Positions 51,347-61,757 of a stretch of 64,000 nt of DNA are shown piece after piece (position 1 is the first letter of the stretch; each line of letters opens with the position of its first letter). The position numbers and the translations under genes are program-made. Origin of the DNA: Balanoglossus misakiensis (Eukaryota > Hemichordata); the NCBI GenBank assembly GCA_040954595.2, contig CM082585.2:12462001-12526000 (forward strand), read 5' to 3'. Under the pieces are notes generated by a model. The model saw nothing but the letters and a program-made list of their open reading frames with translations, was not told the DNA's origin and made no database searches.

Positions 51347-51352
51347 TTTATT
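51347..51352 (-). terminator. Candidate poly(A) signal of WRAP53
   Basis: TTTATT on the plus strand is AATAAA on the minus strand, about 380 nt after the WRAP53 stop codon. Confidence 0.45.
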
Positions 51353-51732
51353 TCATTCAACAAACTGCAAAAAAAGAAGAAACACATCTAGTCTAGGTCA
51401 AGTCTCTCAATAAATGAATAAAGAACAACATGCCAAGTTTTTCTATTACTACTATAATGCTGGAGGTAGCTAACATATTGTAACAAATTTGAACAAAATG
51501 GGTTCAGACATGGTAGAACATGGATCCAAGACACACAGACAAGTCTGGATGAGCCACGTCCAATACATGTACATCTTCGTATAAAGTAAGTCTTTGTAGG
51601 AGCCGTGTATTTCTGGCATCCATGGTAGTAAAGGTTAGAATTTCAAATCTGCATTTATAACAATACAATTCCTCTACAATCTATAAAGACACACTGCCAG
51701 TAATTCCTCAGTCGACTTTACACTGTTTGGGT

Positions 51733-54700
51733 TCAACGACAGAACCACAATCTTAGTGAATTGTCTCTTGTTATTTGATTTGATGTTACGATGTCATCAT
51801 CACTGTCACTATCTGATGCCATAGGAACTGGAAATTTCCTTTCTCCTGATGCAGTGGCCATGATAGGAAGGGACGGATGTAGACTGTTGAAAGTAAAACA
51901 ATACAAAGTTGATGAAAAAGTAACTAGCCAACTAAGATGAACAATAAAAGTAAGTCATATGCATGTTGTTTTATGAAGGCAAATAATGAACAGACTGTTC
52001 AGTCATGATTTGCAGTGTCAGGTCTCTTTCCAAGATCTAATTGGCGCCCTCTAGGGCTCCAATGAATTTTTATGTCACCCTGCCAAACAGAGAAAGAGAA
52101 TTTTGTCAACAGTGAACTGTGCTAAGTGAGGCCTTACCTGAGACCATTCACAGCATCATTATGTGCAGCATATGTCATTAACGGCAGAAGTGTTGGTGTA
52201 CCATCGCTGCTTCCAATAACAGCTGCAGTGGTGTCCCATACTGTTACCACACTATCCTGATTTCCAGATGCTATGTACTTCCCAGTACTATGTTGGCCAA
52301 ACATTCAAAGAATGAATTTTAAAAATTGACAATTAAAAACAGCCCAAAAAATGAGAAACATGGGTACATAATTGTGGAGTTATGTAGATAATCTCTCTCA
52401 ATATACAATACACTAGATTAAAAAAACAGAATCATGTACATGACCACAGTACATCCCACCAGCCATTTTTGGTATGTGTTCGGTCTGTCATGAAATTGCT
52501 GAATTCAGTTTTGTATAGAATATGTAATCTAATTTATCCCAGTAATGACTTCAATCTTTCCATTGAGTTTAGATGAATAGCTTACCTATCGATATCAAAG
52601 TATACTCTTTGATTTGAAGTTGCACCTCGTACCATTCTGTACAAAATACCACTTGGGTTTCGGATGTCCCAACATAAAATTTCTGAATCCTAAAAAAGAT
52701 ATCAAACATTTTACTGTACATGTTGGTGCTCTCTGACCATAATATTGATGATACTCTCATCTTAAGCTCACAAATGTTAGAGTCAGCGATCACAATCACT
52801 TGTGCAGGCTAAAGATCATGATATTGCCCCCACTGTCAACTACATCACACACAGTCAACAAAAAGGGTTAAACTTGGGTACGATTTAAACACTGAATGGC
52901 AGGTTTGAATCAAACATTCATCGATAGCAATACTTTCAGATAGCAAACCCTTTTTGGTCAAGCAGACTGGGGGCTGATTAGCCTGATACACAAAAAATGT
53001 AAGGATATGAGGGGGATGTTTCTCCTTTAGAGTTATACAGTGACATGAATCCCAGAATGGATTTGACTTACCTTTCTACCGCCAGAATACAGCAGATTTC
53101 CATCTGGAGAAAACTTCAAGTGAGTCAAACCACCTTGATGTCCACCCAGTAGAAATTCAAGTTTGCCTTTAGATTCACTGTAAATCCCAACTAAATTAAA
53201 GGAAAGGTCTGTGTGAATCACCAAGAGAGGTGCCTCACCACAAGACTTAGAGTGATGCCCACACATAGTCGTGTAAATTGGATGAGATTAAATCTGTATC
53301 TGAGTTTTTGCTATAATGTGTATGGAAGTAAACAGTCAGCAACGATTGAGCCAAGTTTATATCGATTGATTTATTAATGTTAGAAATAAACCAAGCAGTA
53401 TACTAACTTGCATAAAAAATAAACACTAATAATAAGTCAAATAGACATGTCAACACTTTTCATTGTTAGTCAGCTGTTTCACCAAGACATGTTTCGTATC
53501 ATTAAGTGTCAACATGAGGCAAACATTGATGGCGCCCTCTGGAGAGACAAACATGAATCTTGTTCAGTGCATCAACAGTCAACATTTGAGAGATTGGAAC
53601 AAAGATTCTAGCCTACAACATCTCACCCAATTTGCAGTAAGAGCCAGCTGCATACAGCTTCAATTGCTGTGGATTCATTGCAATGCATGAGATTATGCCA
53701 GCTTGTCCCTTCTTCTTGGCTGAAAGATTTGATTCAACAATACGAAAGTGACAATGTCATATTACACTTTCCAACTATCAGCAAAAATTCAAATTTCTTT
53801 GTGTGCTACAACAATTTGATCAGTAAATCCTGAAACATAGACAGGCAAACATGCAGACAGGAAGGTAAACATCCACAAGATTACAAAAAAACAGTTGACA
53901 AGTATAATATTATTCTTACCATGTGTCAGTCTTTCTTCACAATCTCTGCCAGGTCTATCTGTATAAAACACCCTTATCTTTTTATTAAAACCACAGTAGA
54001 GTTTCTTACCATCCATGCTAAATGCCACAGACAATGGTGACACCATCTCATCCTATAAAAAGTAACATTTTATTCAGAGTGTGACCTCATTTCTGATACC
54101 AACCAAAATGATTTTATGTATTTATAGAATTGATATACACAGAGAATAGACTCCGAAATCCTAGTATTAATGTAGAATACAAAGGTATGGGTGGTTGGCT
54201 GCTTTGTTGGATTGATGGATAAAACCACCAAACAAATGTACTAAACATTTACCAAATGATCAAATGCTCGATATGTACATCTCAGCTGTCCAGTGAATGC
54301 ATCCCACATCTGTATAGGGTGATCACGAGAACTGCTTACAAAGCTGGAAGATGAAGGTGATGTCACATACGTTTGTCACTGCAGATATCAAAGATGTTTC
54401 AAAGTACCACTCTGCAATTATTTTTTTTTTAAATCAAGTTTTCCACCTACATTATTGTGATCTGTAACTTGGTAGAAAATGAGACCAAGAGAAGACTGTT
54501 GTGACAAGAATTCAAGACATATTTGAAATTTACCAGCATGTACTTGGTTCTGTTGACTTCATTGGTGGATACCATGCATAGTCATAAACCAGTTCTCCAA
54601 CCGCAACACTAAAAACGTCATCCATTTCTGCTAGGTCTGAGTACTGACCATGATAGATTTCATTTGGCAGATTAAACACTCTCAGTTTGTCATCATCACT

Positions 54701-55834
54701 GTTAGTTAGAATACAGGTGCCATCGGGAGACCTGATTGGAAGAAATATAAAGGTTAGTGACACACAATCGTCAGTGAAAAATGTACAAGTCTTGGTTGTG
54801 AATTTCCACAGCGCCATCTGACAGGCAACTATGACATGATTGAGTTAAACAACCTATATCCCATGTTTTACACATAGGCACTAATAGCAGGTGTGATTGT
54901 ACACATGAAATCTCAATAACAGTTAGAAAGTAGGTCAGTTTTGGGCTAATGTTCTGATCTGTACTATACCCAGAATTCCAAACTATATAGCAAAAGGATT
55001 AATGTTAATGGTTGTAAAATTTACCATCCAGAACTCACAAAAGAATATTATGTTTTCTTGATCTAAATCTGACCTGAAACTGAACACTTACCATTTACAA
55101 CCTTTCAAAAAGTTGGCGGGAAATGCATCAAAACTTCTCCATGCTCCCGTCATTTGAACAGGGAAGGTGTGAAAACCAAATGAGTAACTGATGAAATATA
55201 AAATATTTAATTTAGACCAGTGCTCATGAAAGCGTAGTTGACAAGCTTGTGATAGTTATCAGTGACAGGTAAATGCTTTGCTAACAATAACACGCAGAAA
55301 CTGGACCAAACACTGGCAGGCGTCTGACATAAAATTTGGAAAGGAATGCTTTGTTTTGATGACTCTCTTCTGTAATGTTTCTTGGAAACCGTACAGTAAA
55401 ATCCGGGAAAACAGAATAACACAAGTGAGCTAATCATGTTTATAATGATAGACACTGATACAGCATAAAAAAGGTTGTCCTCACTGTTTAACGTCGATTT
55501 CAATTTCATCAGTTTCAGTCTGGGCTTGCTGGATTTCCTCTCCTTCATCAATCATTGTCTCACTCTCAGCAGTTTCTTCAGTGATACTTGTACTGCTATT
55601 GCAATCAGAGTCTTGATCCTCTTGGCTTTGTAATGCATATTCTTGAGGATTACTCTCCGCTTCAAGTTCAAGTAGTGTTTCAAGAAGCTCTAGATCTCTT
55701 TCATCCATATCATCATAACACTCCTGTGCAGCATGCACTTTTGGCAAGCGCTCTTCGCCTTGTGACATATCTCCAGAATGACTCACTCCCTCATCATCAG
55801 ATAAATTACGTGTGTCCTTTTGTGAACTTGTCAT
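51733..55834 (-). CDS. WRAP53: WRAP53 / TCAB1, telomerase Cajal body protein 1, 10 coding exons
   Basis: WD40 protein that binds the CAB box of scaRNAs and telomerase RNA and brings them to Cajal bodies. Minus-strand exons: 55834-55485 (coding part), 55187-55092, 54731-54534, 54343-54253, 54052-53920, 53719-53627, 53190-53072, 52689-52586, 52287-52138, 51883-51733. They sum to 1485 nt and encode 494 aa; human WRAP53 is 548 aa. The N-terminus is acidic, Glu/Ser/Asp-rich and disordered. The fold starts at [20 protein letters not shown], almost as in human. Further family blocks are YDYAWYPPM, SSRDHPIQMWDAFTGQLRC, GKKLYCGFNKKIRVF, LLGGHQGGLTHLKFSPDG, DSEILCWDIRNPSG and the terminal NSLRLWFCR. 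All phases agree. The start at 55834 is the first ATG of the acidic exon; an in-frame upstream exon (56155-56047) may extend it by 43 residues. Confidence 0.93.
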
Positions 55835-56046
55835 GTTGAGCTTCTCGACACTTTCTACACGGTAAAATTTGTTTTAATATGAAAAGGGTTAACGTTATAA
55901 GTACTCTCAGTTTGACCGTAGAGGGCACATGTTGCACAAAAACATTAATGGACTCTGCCAGAAGCCTCATCATGTGGATCGAGTTGTGCGTGCCATGATA
56001 CTACATGTAGTAGTAAATAACATTTGCGATAGTACACCACGGTTAC

Positions 56047-56155
56047 CTCGTGCCACAATTTGAAAGTTTCTGGTTGTCAGTACAGTGACACCGACATTGT
56101 ACAAGGCGTAAGACACACAGCCCTGCCACGCAGAGCTAGACAAGACCATGGACAT
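56047..56155 (-). CDS. Possible alternative first coding exon of WRAP53
   Basis: The ATG at 56155 opens a frame (MSMVLSSSAWQGCVSYALYN...) that ends in a donor (GAG|GTAACC) at 56047. Spliced to an acceptor (GTGTAG) at 55855, it continues in frame through ESVEKLN into the MTSSQKD start of WRAP53, adding 43 residues. That would make the protein 537 aa, close to the human length. The extension has no resemblance to the human N-terminus and is mildly hydrophobic, so it could equally be 5' UTR that happens to be open. Confidence 0.4.
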
Positions 56156-56723
56156 CTTTTTACGTCCATGGTGTAACTAAACCGGACAAGATCCACCGCA
56201 CGTGGACCCGATCTACGGACTAGGAGGTCGGATTTGCAGTCTGTTCAGCCAGTTAAATTTGTGTTTGTTTGTACAAATGTACTCACAATCTCCAGGATCC
56301 ACTCCTGTTATTTGGTTCGACGTGTTTCCAAAAAAAGACACATTCTCTTTTGAATGATCATTCCTAGTGAATTCCAGTATATGATTCATTTCGGATTGTT
56401 TGGGTTGAGTAATTACATTAAATGCGTTGTATCATGGTAGGAATGCAGTAGATTCATACGATTTTATCACTTTTAAAACAAAAGCCAGAGTTAATTTAAT
56501 TTTATATTTGTCCATGTACCCATGATTTTAGCGTTTATAAATAGATTTGGAGTATAATCGAAATCTACTGCGAATGAAAAGTGACAGGTTGGTGTAAACA
56601 TGCCCTAGCTATTGGGCACATACGCTTGTGCATTCTAGAAACAAGCATGTGTGAAAACGAAGTGTTAAAAACCCCCACCAAACTTTAAGTTTTGATATTA
56701 TTCGGAGACTCTGGGTGGCATAT

Positions 56724-56930
56724 CGAATTGTAGCTGCAGTTCAGTAGCTCGATGTTTTGCCTAGGGGCAGACGGCAAAACCACAAACACACAGGCAAAAC
56801 TTTAGCTCTGCGTACAGGTCTGTGTGTTCCCGGCGTTACACGGTGGAGGCCGTGTAACGCCGGGAACACACAGACCTGTACGCAGGGCTAGCAAAACTTG
56901 AGCTACTGAACTCCGCAGCTAAGCGAATTG
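56724..56930. mobile_element. Small foldback element with a 36-bp perfect hairpin core
   Basis: The core at 56808-56843 is the exact reverse complement of 56850-56885 (36 bp each, loop TGGAGG). Outside it, TAGCTGCAGTTCAGTAGCTC (56731-56750) pairs with GAGCTACTGAACTCCGCAGC plus TA (56900-56921), with a 2-nt bulge. A 7-bp direct repeat, CGAATTG, flanks the whole at 56724-56730 and 56924-56930, consistent with a target-site duplication. No coding capacity. Confidence 0.75.
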
Positions 56931-58363
56931 GAACCTCCCACGGGCGACTGTGATAAATAGGCCCCTCCCCTGATTTTGTTATCAAACCATTGGCACGTGA
57001 GATTTGCTGAATAATCGAGAAGAGATTTACCTGTTTGATAACAGCCATCACCGTTCATTAAAACCATGGTCTGAACAAGGTGATCCCAAATCATGTCACC
57101 TGTGTTTGACTTGTCAGCTACGATCGTATAGGTTGTCTGGTATTATCCCAAGTGTTTATTTGGATAAAATTTAACTTGGATTACGTTTCGAGACAGAATG
57201 TATCATGTTGAACTTTGACTTAGTTTCCGAACTATAAATTGAATGTAAGGTTAAAGGTTGCTACACATCTCCAACGATCCGGTACAGAGAAAGGTCAACT
57301 GACACCGGTAAGTGAGCTTCGCTCATCTTTAACGTAGGGCTATACACTTACTACTGGAGATGATATAGGAGGATGTTAACACCTATGTGATCGTTCACAC
57401 GTTCAATAACTCTGAGTCAAATTATATAGATACACATGTGCTGGAGGCGACACATTTTGAAAAAAAAAGTTCAAAGAACGATCACTGCGTGAGATGTAAA
57501 CGCCTGGAGAGACATAAGATGGAGGGAGTCGAGGTGAGAGAAAGATTTCAAGTCTCATAAAACTGTCAGTCTCACAGGATAAAAATGAATATATGCATAT
57601 CGTTGAAACATACCCTCGCTCAAAAACTCTCCCTCGATAACTTTATATACTGGTAGTCACGCGCTTGCAATTGGGTCTAGATCGACGCCTGGTCTCCGGG
57701 CTAAATTGGGTCACGCGATAGACTGTTATCACAGTGTATACAACACTGCAGATGGGCATAGTTTGTGGTGCATATGGACAGAATAACTTTGGTCAATTCT
57801 AACCATCCAGTAATAATAATCACTTTCAGTAGTTATAGCTGATGGTTTTGTGAGTTGGTCTACATTTGATTTTTTGGTCCTATTTAGTAATCCTCGCTGT
57901 GGGCGACTGATTAGATTGCGAACACAAAATCTTGGGTTTTGCCCTACATTCGTTACTCATTAACATATTGGGCAGACTGACATCTTAATGGCACACACGA
58001 CTTAGATGTAATCTCTGTTTTAATTTTAAAGTTTCACAAAACACCTCGACCCAGTTCGAGAGCTGACATTCAGTCAAGGGTCACTTCAGTAGATAGAGAT
58101 TGCTCTGCATTCTACCATTCAGAGCGTTGTGGTTGTTATGGCCTAAGACGCTGTATCTGAAAGTCGCCTGGTCAGGTGGAAAAAAAAGGAAAAGACAAGT
58201 TAGTTTCATCATCAAATCCACAATGGTCGAAGTGAAAGCGACTGTGCTGCGGCTCGGTTTGTTGTGACCAGTCTTTCATGGTGATGAGTCTCTGCAACAT
58301 CGAATCAATTTTCTCTTTACAGGCCTACAGCAAACTCAACTTTTCGTCGAAATAGACCTAGTC
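56931..58363. other. Upstream region of the ASMT-like gene
   Basis: No coding exon is supported. A possible non-coding first exon ends at a donor, CACCG|GTAAGTGAG, near 57308. A matching acceptor, CTTTACAG, at 58313-58320 would begin the exon that carries the start codon. Both are inferred from splice consensus only. Confidence 0.35.
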
Positions 58364-60291
58364 ATGAGTAAAGCTGATAGCAGAAGTGGAGCCAAGGCTC
58401 TTTTTGAACTTATCATAGGATTTCAAAAATCAAAGGTAACTGTCACTAATGTGATCAATTCAGAGATGTTGCCATGGGAACGTAAGGGACCGGTCGTAAC
58501 ATACCATACGCATGTGCGCGCGCGAATTTTCTGCATTGAATGATGTCAACATTTTGAATAGAATGCTGCTAGAACGGTACTGCTGGGATAATATATGTGT
58601 ACTTCAACGAGGTAGAAGTGAGTAAACCATGTTTTTTTTCAGAATAAACTTGCTCACAAATATAATTTCTTTGGATTGTTTGCTGGTGACTAACGAATCT
58701 GAAATTTTCTTTAGGTTTTGTTTGCTGCATGCGAACTTGGTGTCTTTGATGTTTTGGCAAAAAGTGGGGCAGGAGGCCAAACGACAGAACAGCTTGCGAC
58801 TGAAATGTCTACTGATGTCGATGCCACGGAAAGGTTTCTCAATGCCTGTGTCAGTTTGGATCTTCTGAAAAAGTCATGGAATGATGACAAACAAGGTGAG
58901 AATAGACATAAAAATGGATGGCAAGTAGATCAGTGGGCGAGCCAATTTTTTGTCAGACAGTAATATCTATGGTGATGGGTGGGTGAGTTGATGGATGGAT
59001 GGCCGGACGGATGGACGAATGGGCAGACGAATATAGAGAAAGACAGACTGAGGCTGGGGTAAACTTTTAAGGTATTATTTCTTGATTTTATGAGCAAGTT
59101 TATTGAGTAGCCTTGCTGTAAATGCTCGTTGGTTACGTTTCAGCACGAGCTGAAACAGAAAACATCTTAAACATTGTTTAATACCAGTAACACGTTTTAA
59201 CAATAAACCTTTCAGCACTGTATTCTAACTCTGAGGCAGCTGCAGCCTACCTTACATCCGACGCCGAATCGTCTCTGAAGGGTTTAGCACAATTTGCCAA
59301 TAAGACGACCTGGCCATTGATGACAAACTTAGAACATGCCGTAAAAGAGGGTAAAGAGCAACGTAAGAGGACCTTTGGTGCTGAGGGAGAGAAACTCTAC
59401 CAGAAAGTCTACGCAGACGAAAAATATACTCTTAATTTCTTGGGTGGAATGCACGGATTCTCAACGATGGCTGCTCAATCTGTAGCTAGGGCATTTGACT
59501 TGTCTGAGTTTAAAACAGTTTGTGATTTCGGAGGTTAGTCGAGAAATATTGGATTTTGTCAATTAATATATCAAGTTAACACCATATACCTTACATTTTT
59601 TCTCGATTATGCCAAGTTCACGAATTTACGAACTTGGGTTTCTGTTAATTTTCAGGCGGAAGTGGTGCACTGGCTTATGAAATGAGTCTGCTCAATCCTC
59701 AAATGTCAATCACAGTCCTCGATCTCCCACCAGTTGCCACAGCAGCCAAACATTTTGAACCCAAAGACGGCATCAAGCGTAATGTACAGTTCTTAGCTGG
59801 AGACTTTTTCGTCGATGAGTTGCCGGAAGCCGATCTCTATGTTTTCTCGTTAGTTTTCCATAACTGGCAGGCCAGCAAAATTTGCCAGTTACTGAAGAAA
59901 CTGCATAAAGTGTTGAAACCTGGTGCGTTGTCTTTGAAATATAGCAATACCTTTTTGTATTATGTAGGCGATATGTGTACATTATACCGGCTTGTTTCCG
60001 ATGCGTAATTTCAGCGAAAAACGCCATACTAGCCTATTAATGCTAAAACAAAACGTTTCAATATTCCAACCACCAGGTGGCGCTGTTCTTGTCGCTGAGC
60101 ACTTGTACAATGACGAAAAGACGGGTCCTGCACAAGCCGCGATGAGATGCATGATGATGTTGGCAGGTACAGAGGGGAGAGAGCGGTCAGGTGAAGAATA
60201 CCGCCGAATTTTAGAAGAAGGCGGGTTTGGAGACATAGAGGTTAAGCGTATGGGATTTTTCCAAGATGCGATTTTGGCGAGACGAAAATAG
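58364..60291 (+). CDS. ASMT-like SAM-dependent O-methyltransferase, complete, 5 exons
   Basis: Member of the acetylserotonin/hydroxyindole O-methyltransferase family, which transfers methyl from S-adenosylmethionine to a hydroxyl group. Exons: 58364-58435, 58715-58895, 59216-59533, 59656-59922, 60077-60291. They sum to 1053 nt and encode 350 aa, matching ASMT (about 345 aa). The N-terminal dimerisation domain with a winged-helix part (VLFAACELGVFDVLAKSG, then ATERFLNACVSLDLLKK) covers about 25-110. The SAM-binding motif CDFGGGSGALA falls at about 187-197 across the exon 3/4 junction, and TVLDLPPV at 210-217. GDFF at 239-242 is followed by VFHNW with the catalytic His at 259, then LKPGG and EEGGFGDIEV near the end. 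The substrate cannot be told from sequence; invertebrates often have several such genes and not all make melatonin. Exon 5 follows an acceptor in CACCAG, a weaker site, but the phase and LKPGG motif confirm it. Confidence 0.92.
58991..59037. repeat. GATG-type microsatellite in the ASMT-like intron 2
   Basis: Imperfect GGATGGATGG / CGGATGGACGAATGG units. Confidence 0.75.
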
Positions 60292-61095
60292 TTTAGGCCT
60301 AGATGTACGTATTCAATTTTCAGACCCCTCTTTGTACAAACCACTCGAGCGATAAAGCTGGTGAAAATTCTCCTCTTGTGAACGGAGATGCTTTTCTTTT
60401 AGATATTTTTATCGGATGTATATTTTGCAAGAACACAATAATTTTTGGTGCCAATATAGTGACTTGTCAAGGATCGAATACGCTTCGTCCGTCGTTGCAG
60501 TGAACTTTATATCTTCTTTGCTGGTAGACATTGTGAGAGAAGTTCAAATAAGGCGAATAAACAACGTTATTTTTCACTTGCAACTACTTCTATTTGAATT
60601 AAAAATGTGGTATTTTAAAGAAAGCAGCTACTTAGAAACAACATCCAAAATTTCCCAAGTGTATTCCACAATAAACAGAACGTAGGCCTATATATTTTTC
60701 AATCCGCGCCATCACCAGTTTTTTTATTATAGTCAATGTGTTTATTAAAATTAATAAAATGGTGTAAGAGTTGTACAAGTATGGTCAGCGTTATAAGAGT
60801 AAAAGTATAAATTCTTAAATTCTTAAATAACGACGTCGACGACGACGACAATGATGATGATGATGTGCACATTTATACCACTTTATTTATCCGTCCAAAT
60901 AGCCTAATCTCACATTTGCATCTGCAACTTTTGTTTTTGACATGACATCGCGACTCGACACCAAATATTCAGGCTTAGGCCTACTCCGCCACGACAACCA
61001 CAAAAAGGCCGAATTGAATCTTTTCTGCCAACACCCAAAGTCAATATTTCACGGATAGTAAACGTTTCATCAGTGTTTCGCAGAAGGTCAATCTG
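60292..61095. other. 3' region of the ASMT-like gene and intergenic DNA
   Basis: AATAAA at 60556-60561 is a candidate poly(A) signal. No other exon is seen. Confidence 0.45.
60831..60866. repeat. (GAC)n(GAT)n trinucleotide repeat
   Basis: CGACGTCGACGACGACGACA followed by ATGATGATGATGATG. Confidence 0.9.
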
Positions 61096-61104
61096 CACTT
61101 GTTG

Positions 61105-61694
61105 TAGCTCTGGACTTATGCGCTGTTTGGGTCTACGCTGCTCTCCGTCCCCCACAGCTATGGAGCCATGCGTAGGAAATCCTGTTGGGTTGCGGAGCAA
61201 AATGATTCGCACCGATTTTCAAACAATAAACTACATGAACATGTACATAATGTTGTCAGAAATAAAGATCGAACGAAGATTTCACAAATGGGAACCTACT
61301 TGACGTGTTTGTCGCCGAATCGTAAACGTCGTTAACGCAACGCCGTAAAACTGGTGACCCTCCCATACAAACACGCCGAGTAAAACACGTGTCGATCACA
61401 TGACTTAAATGAAGGTGAACGTCCATGTTTGCATGGGAGGGTCACCAGTTTTACGGCGCTGCGTTAACGACGTTTACGATTCGGCGACAAACACGTCAAG
61501 TAGGTTCCCATTTGTGAAATTTTCGTTCGATCTTTATTTCTGACAACATTATGTACATGTTCATGTAGTTTATTGTTTGAAAATCGGTGCGAATCATTTT
61601 GCTCCGCAACCCAACAGGATTTCCTACGCATGGCTCCATAGCTGTGGGGGACGGAGAGCAGCGTAGACCCAAACAGCGCATAAGTCCAGAGCTA
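61105..61694. mobile_element. 590-bp foldback DNA transposon, non-autonomous, 269-bp terminal inverted repeats
   Basis: The left arm (61105-61373) and right arm (61426-61694) are reverse complements over 269 bp. I count three mismatches and no gaps. A 52-bp spacer separates them. The ends are TAGCTCTGGACTT and AAGTCCAGAGCTA. The element is flanked on both sides by the 9-bp direct repeat CACTTGTTG (61096-61104 and 61695-61703), a textbook target-site duplication. Very long terminal repeats plus a 9-bp duplication are typical of Mutator-like (MULE) and Foldback elements. No transposase is encoded; the open frames in the two arms are mirror copies of each other. It sits 63 bp before the RasGAP start codon, so it may lie in that gene's promoter or 5' UTR. 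Confidence 0.88.
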
Positions 61695-61757
61695 CACTTG
61701 TTGCAGATCCGTATTCAAAACGTCGGGTCAAAGGTCACTGTCCCGGGACCCTTCAGA

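Noticed and set aside
55207-55551. Longer minus-strand frame (MMKERKSSKPRLKL...) overlapping the WRAP53 first exon
   Set aside because: It is the same DNA read in another frame and runs through the WRAP53 intron; the WRAP53 frame splices correctly into the conserved NFLKGCKW exon.
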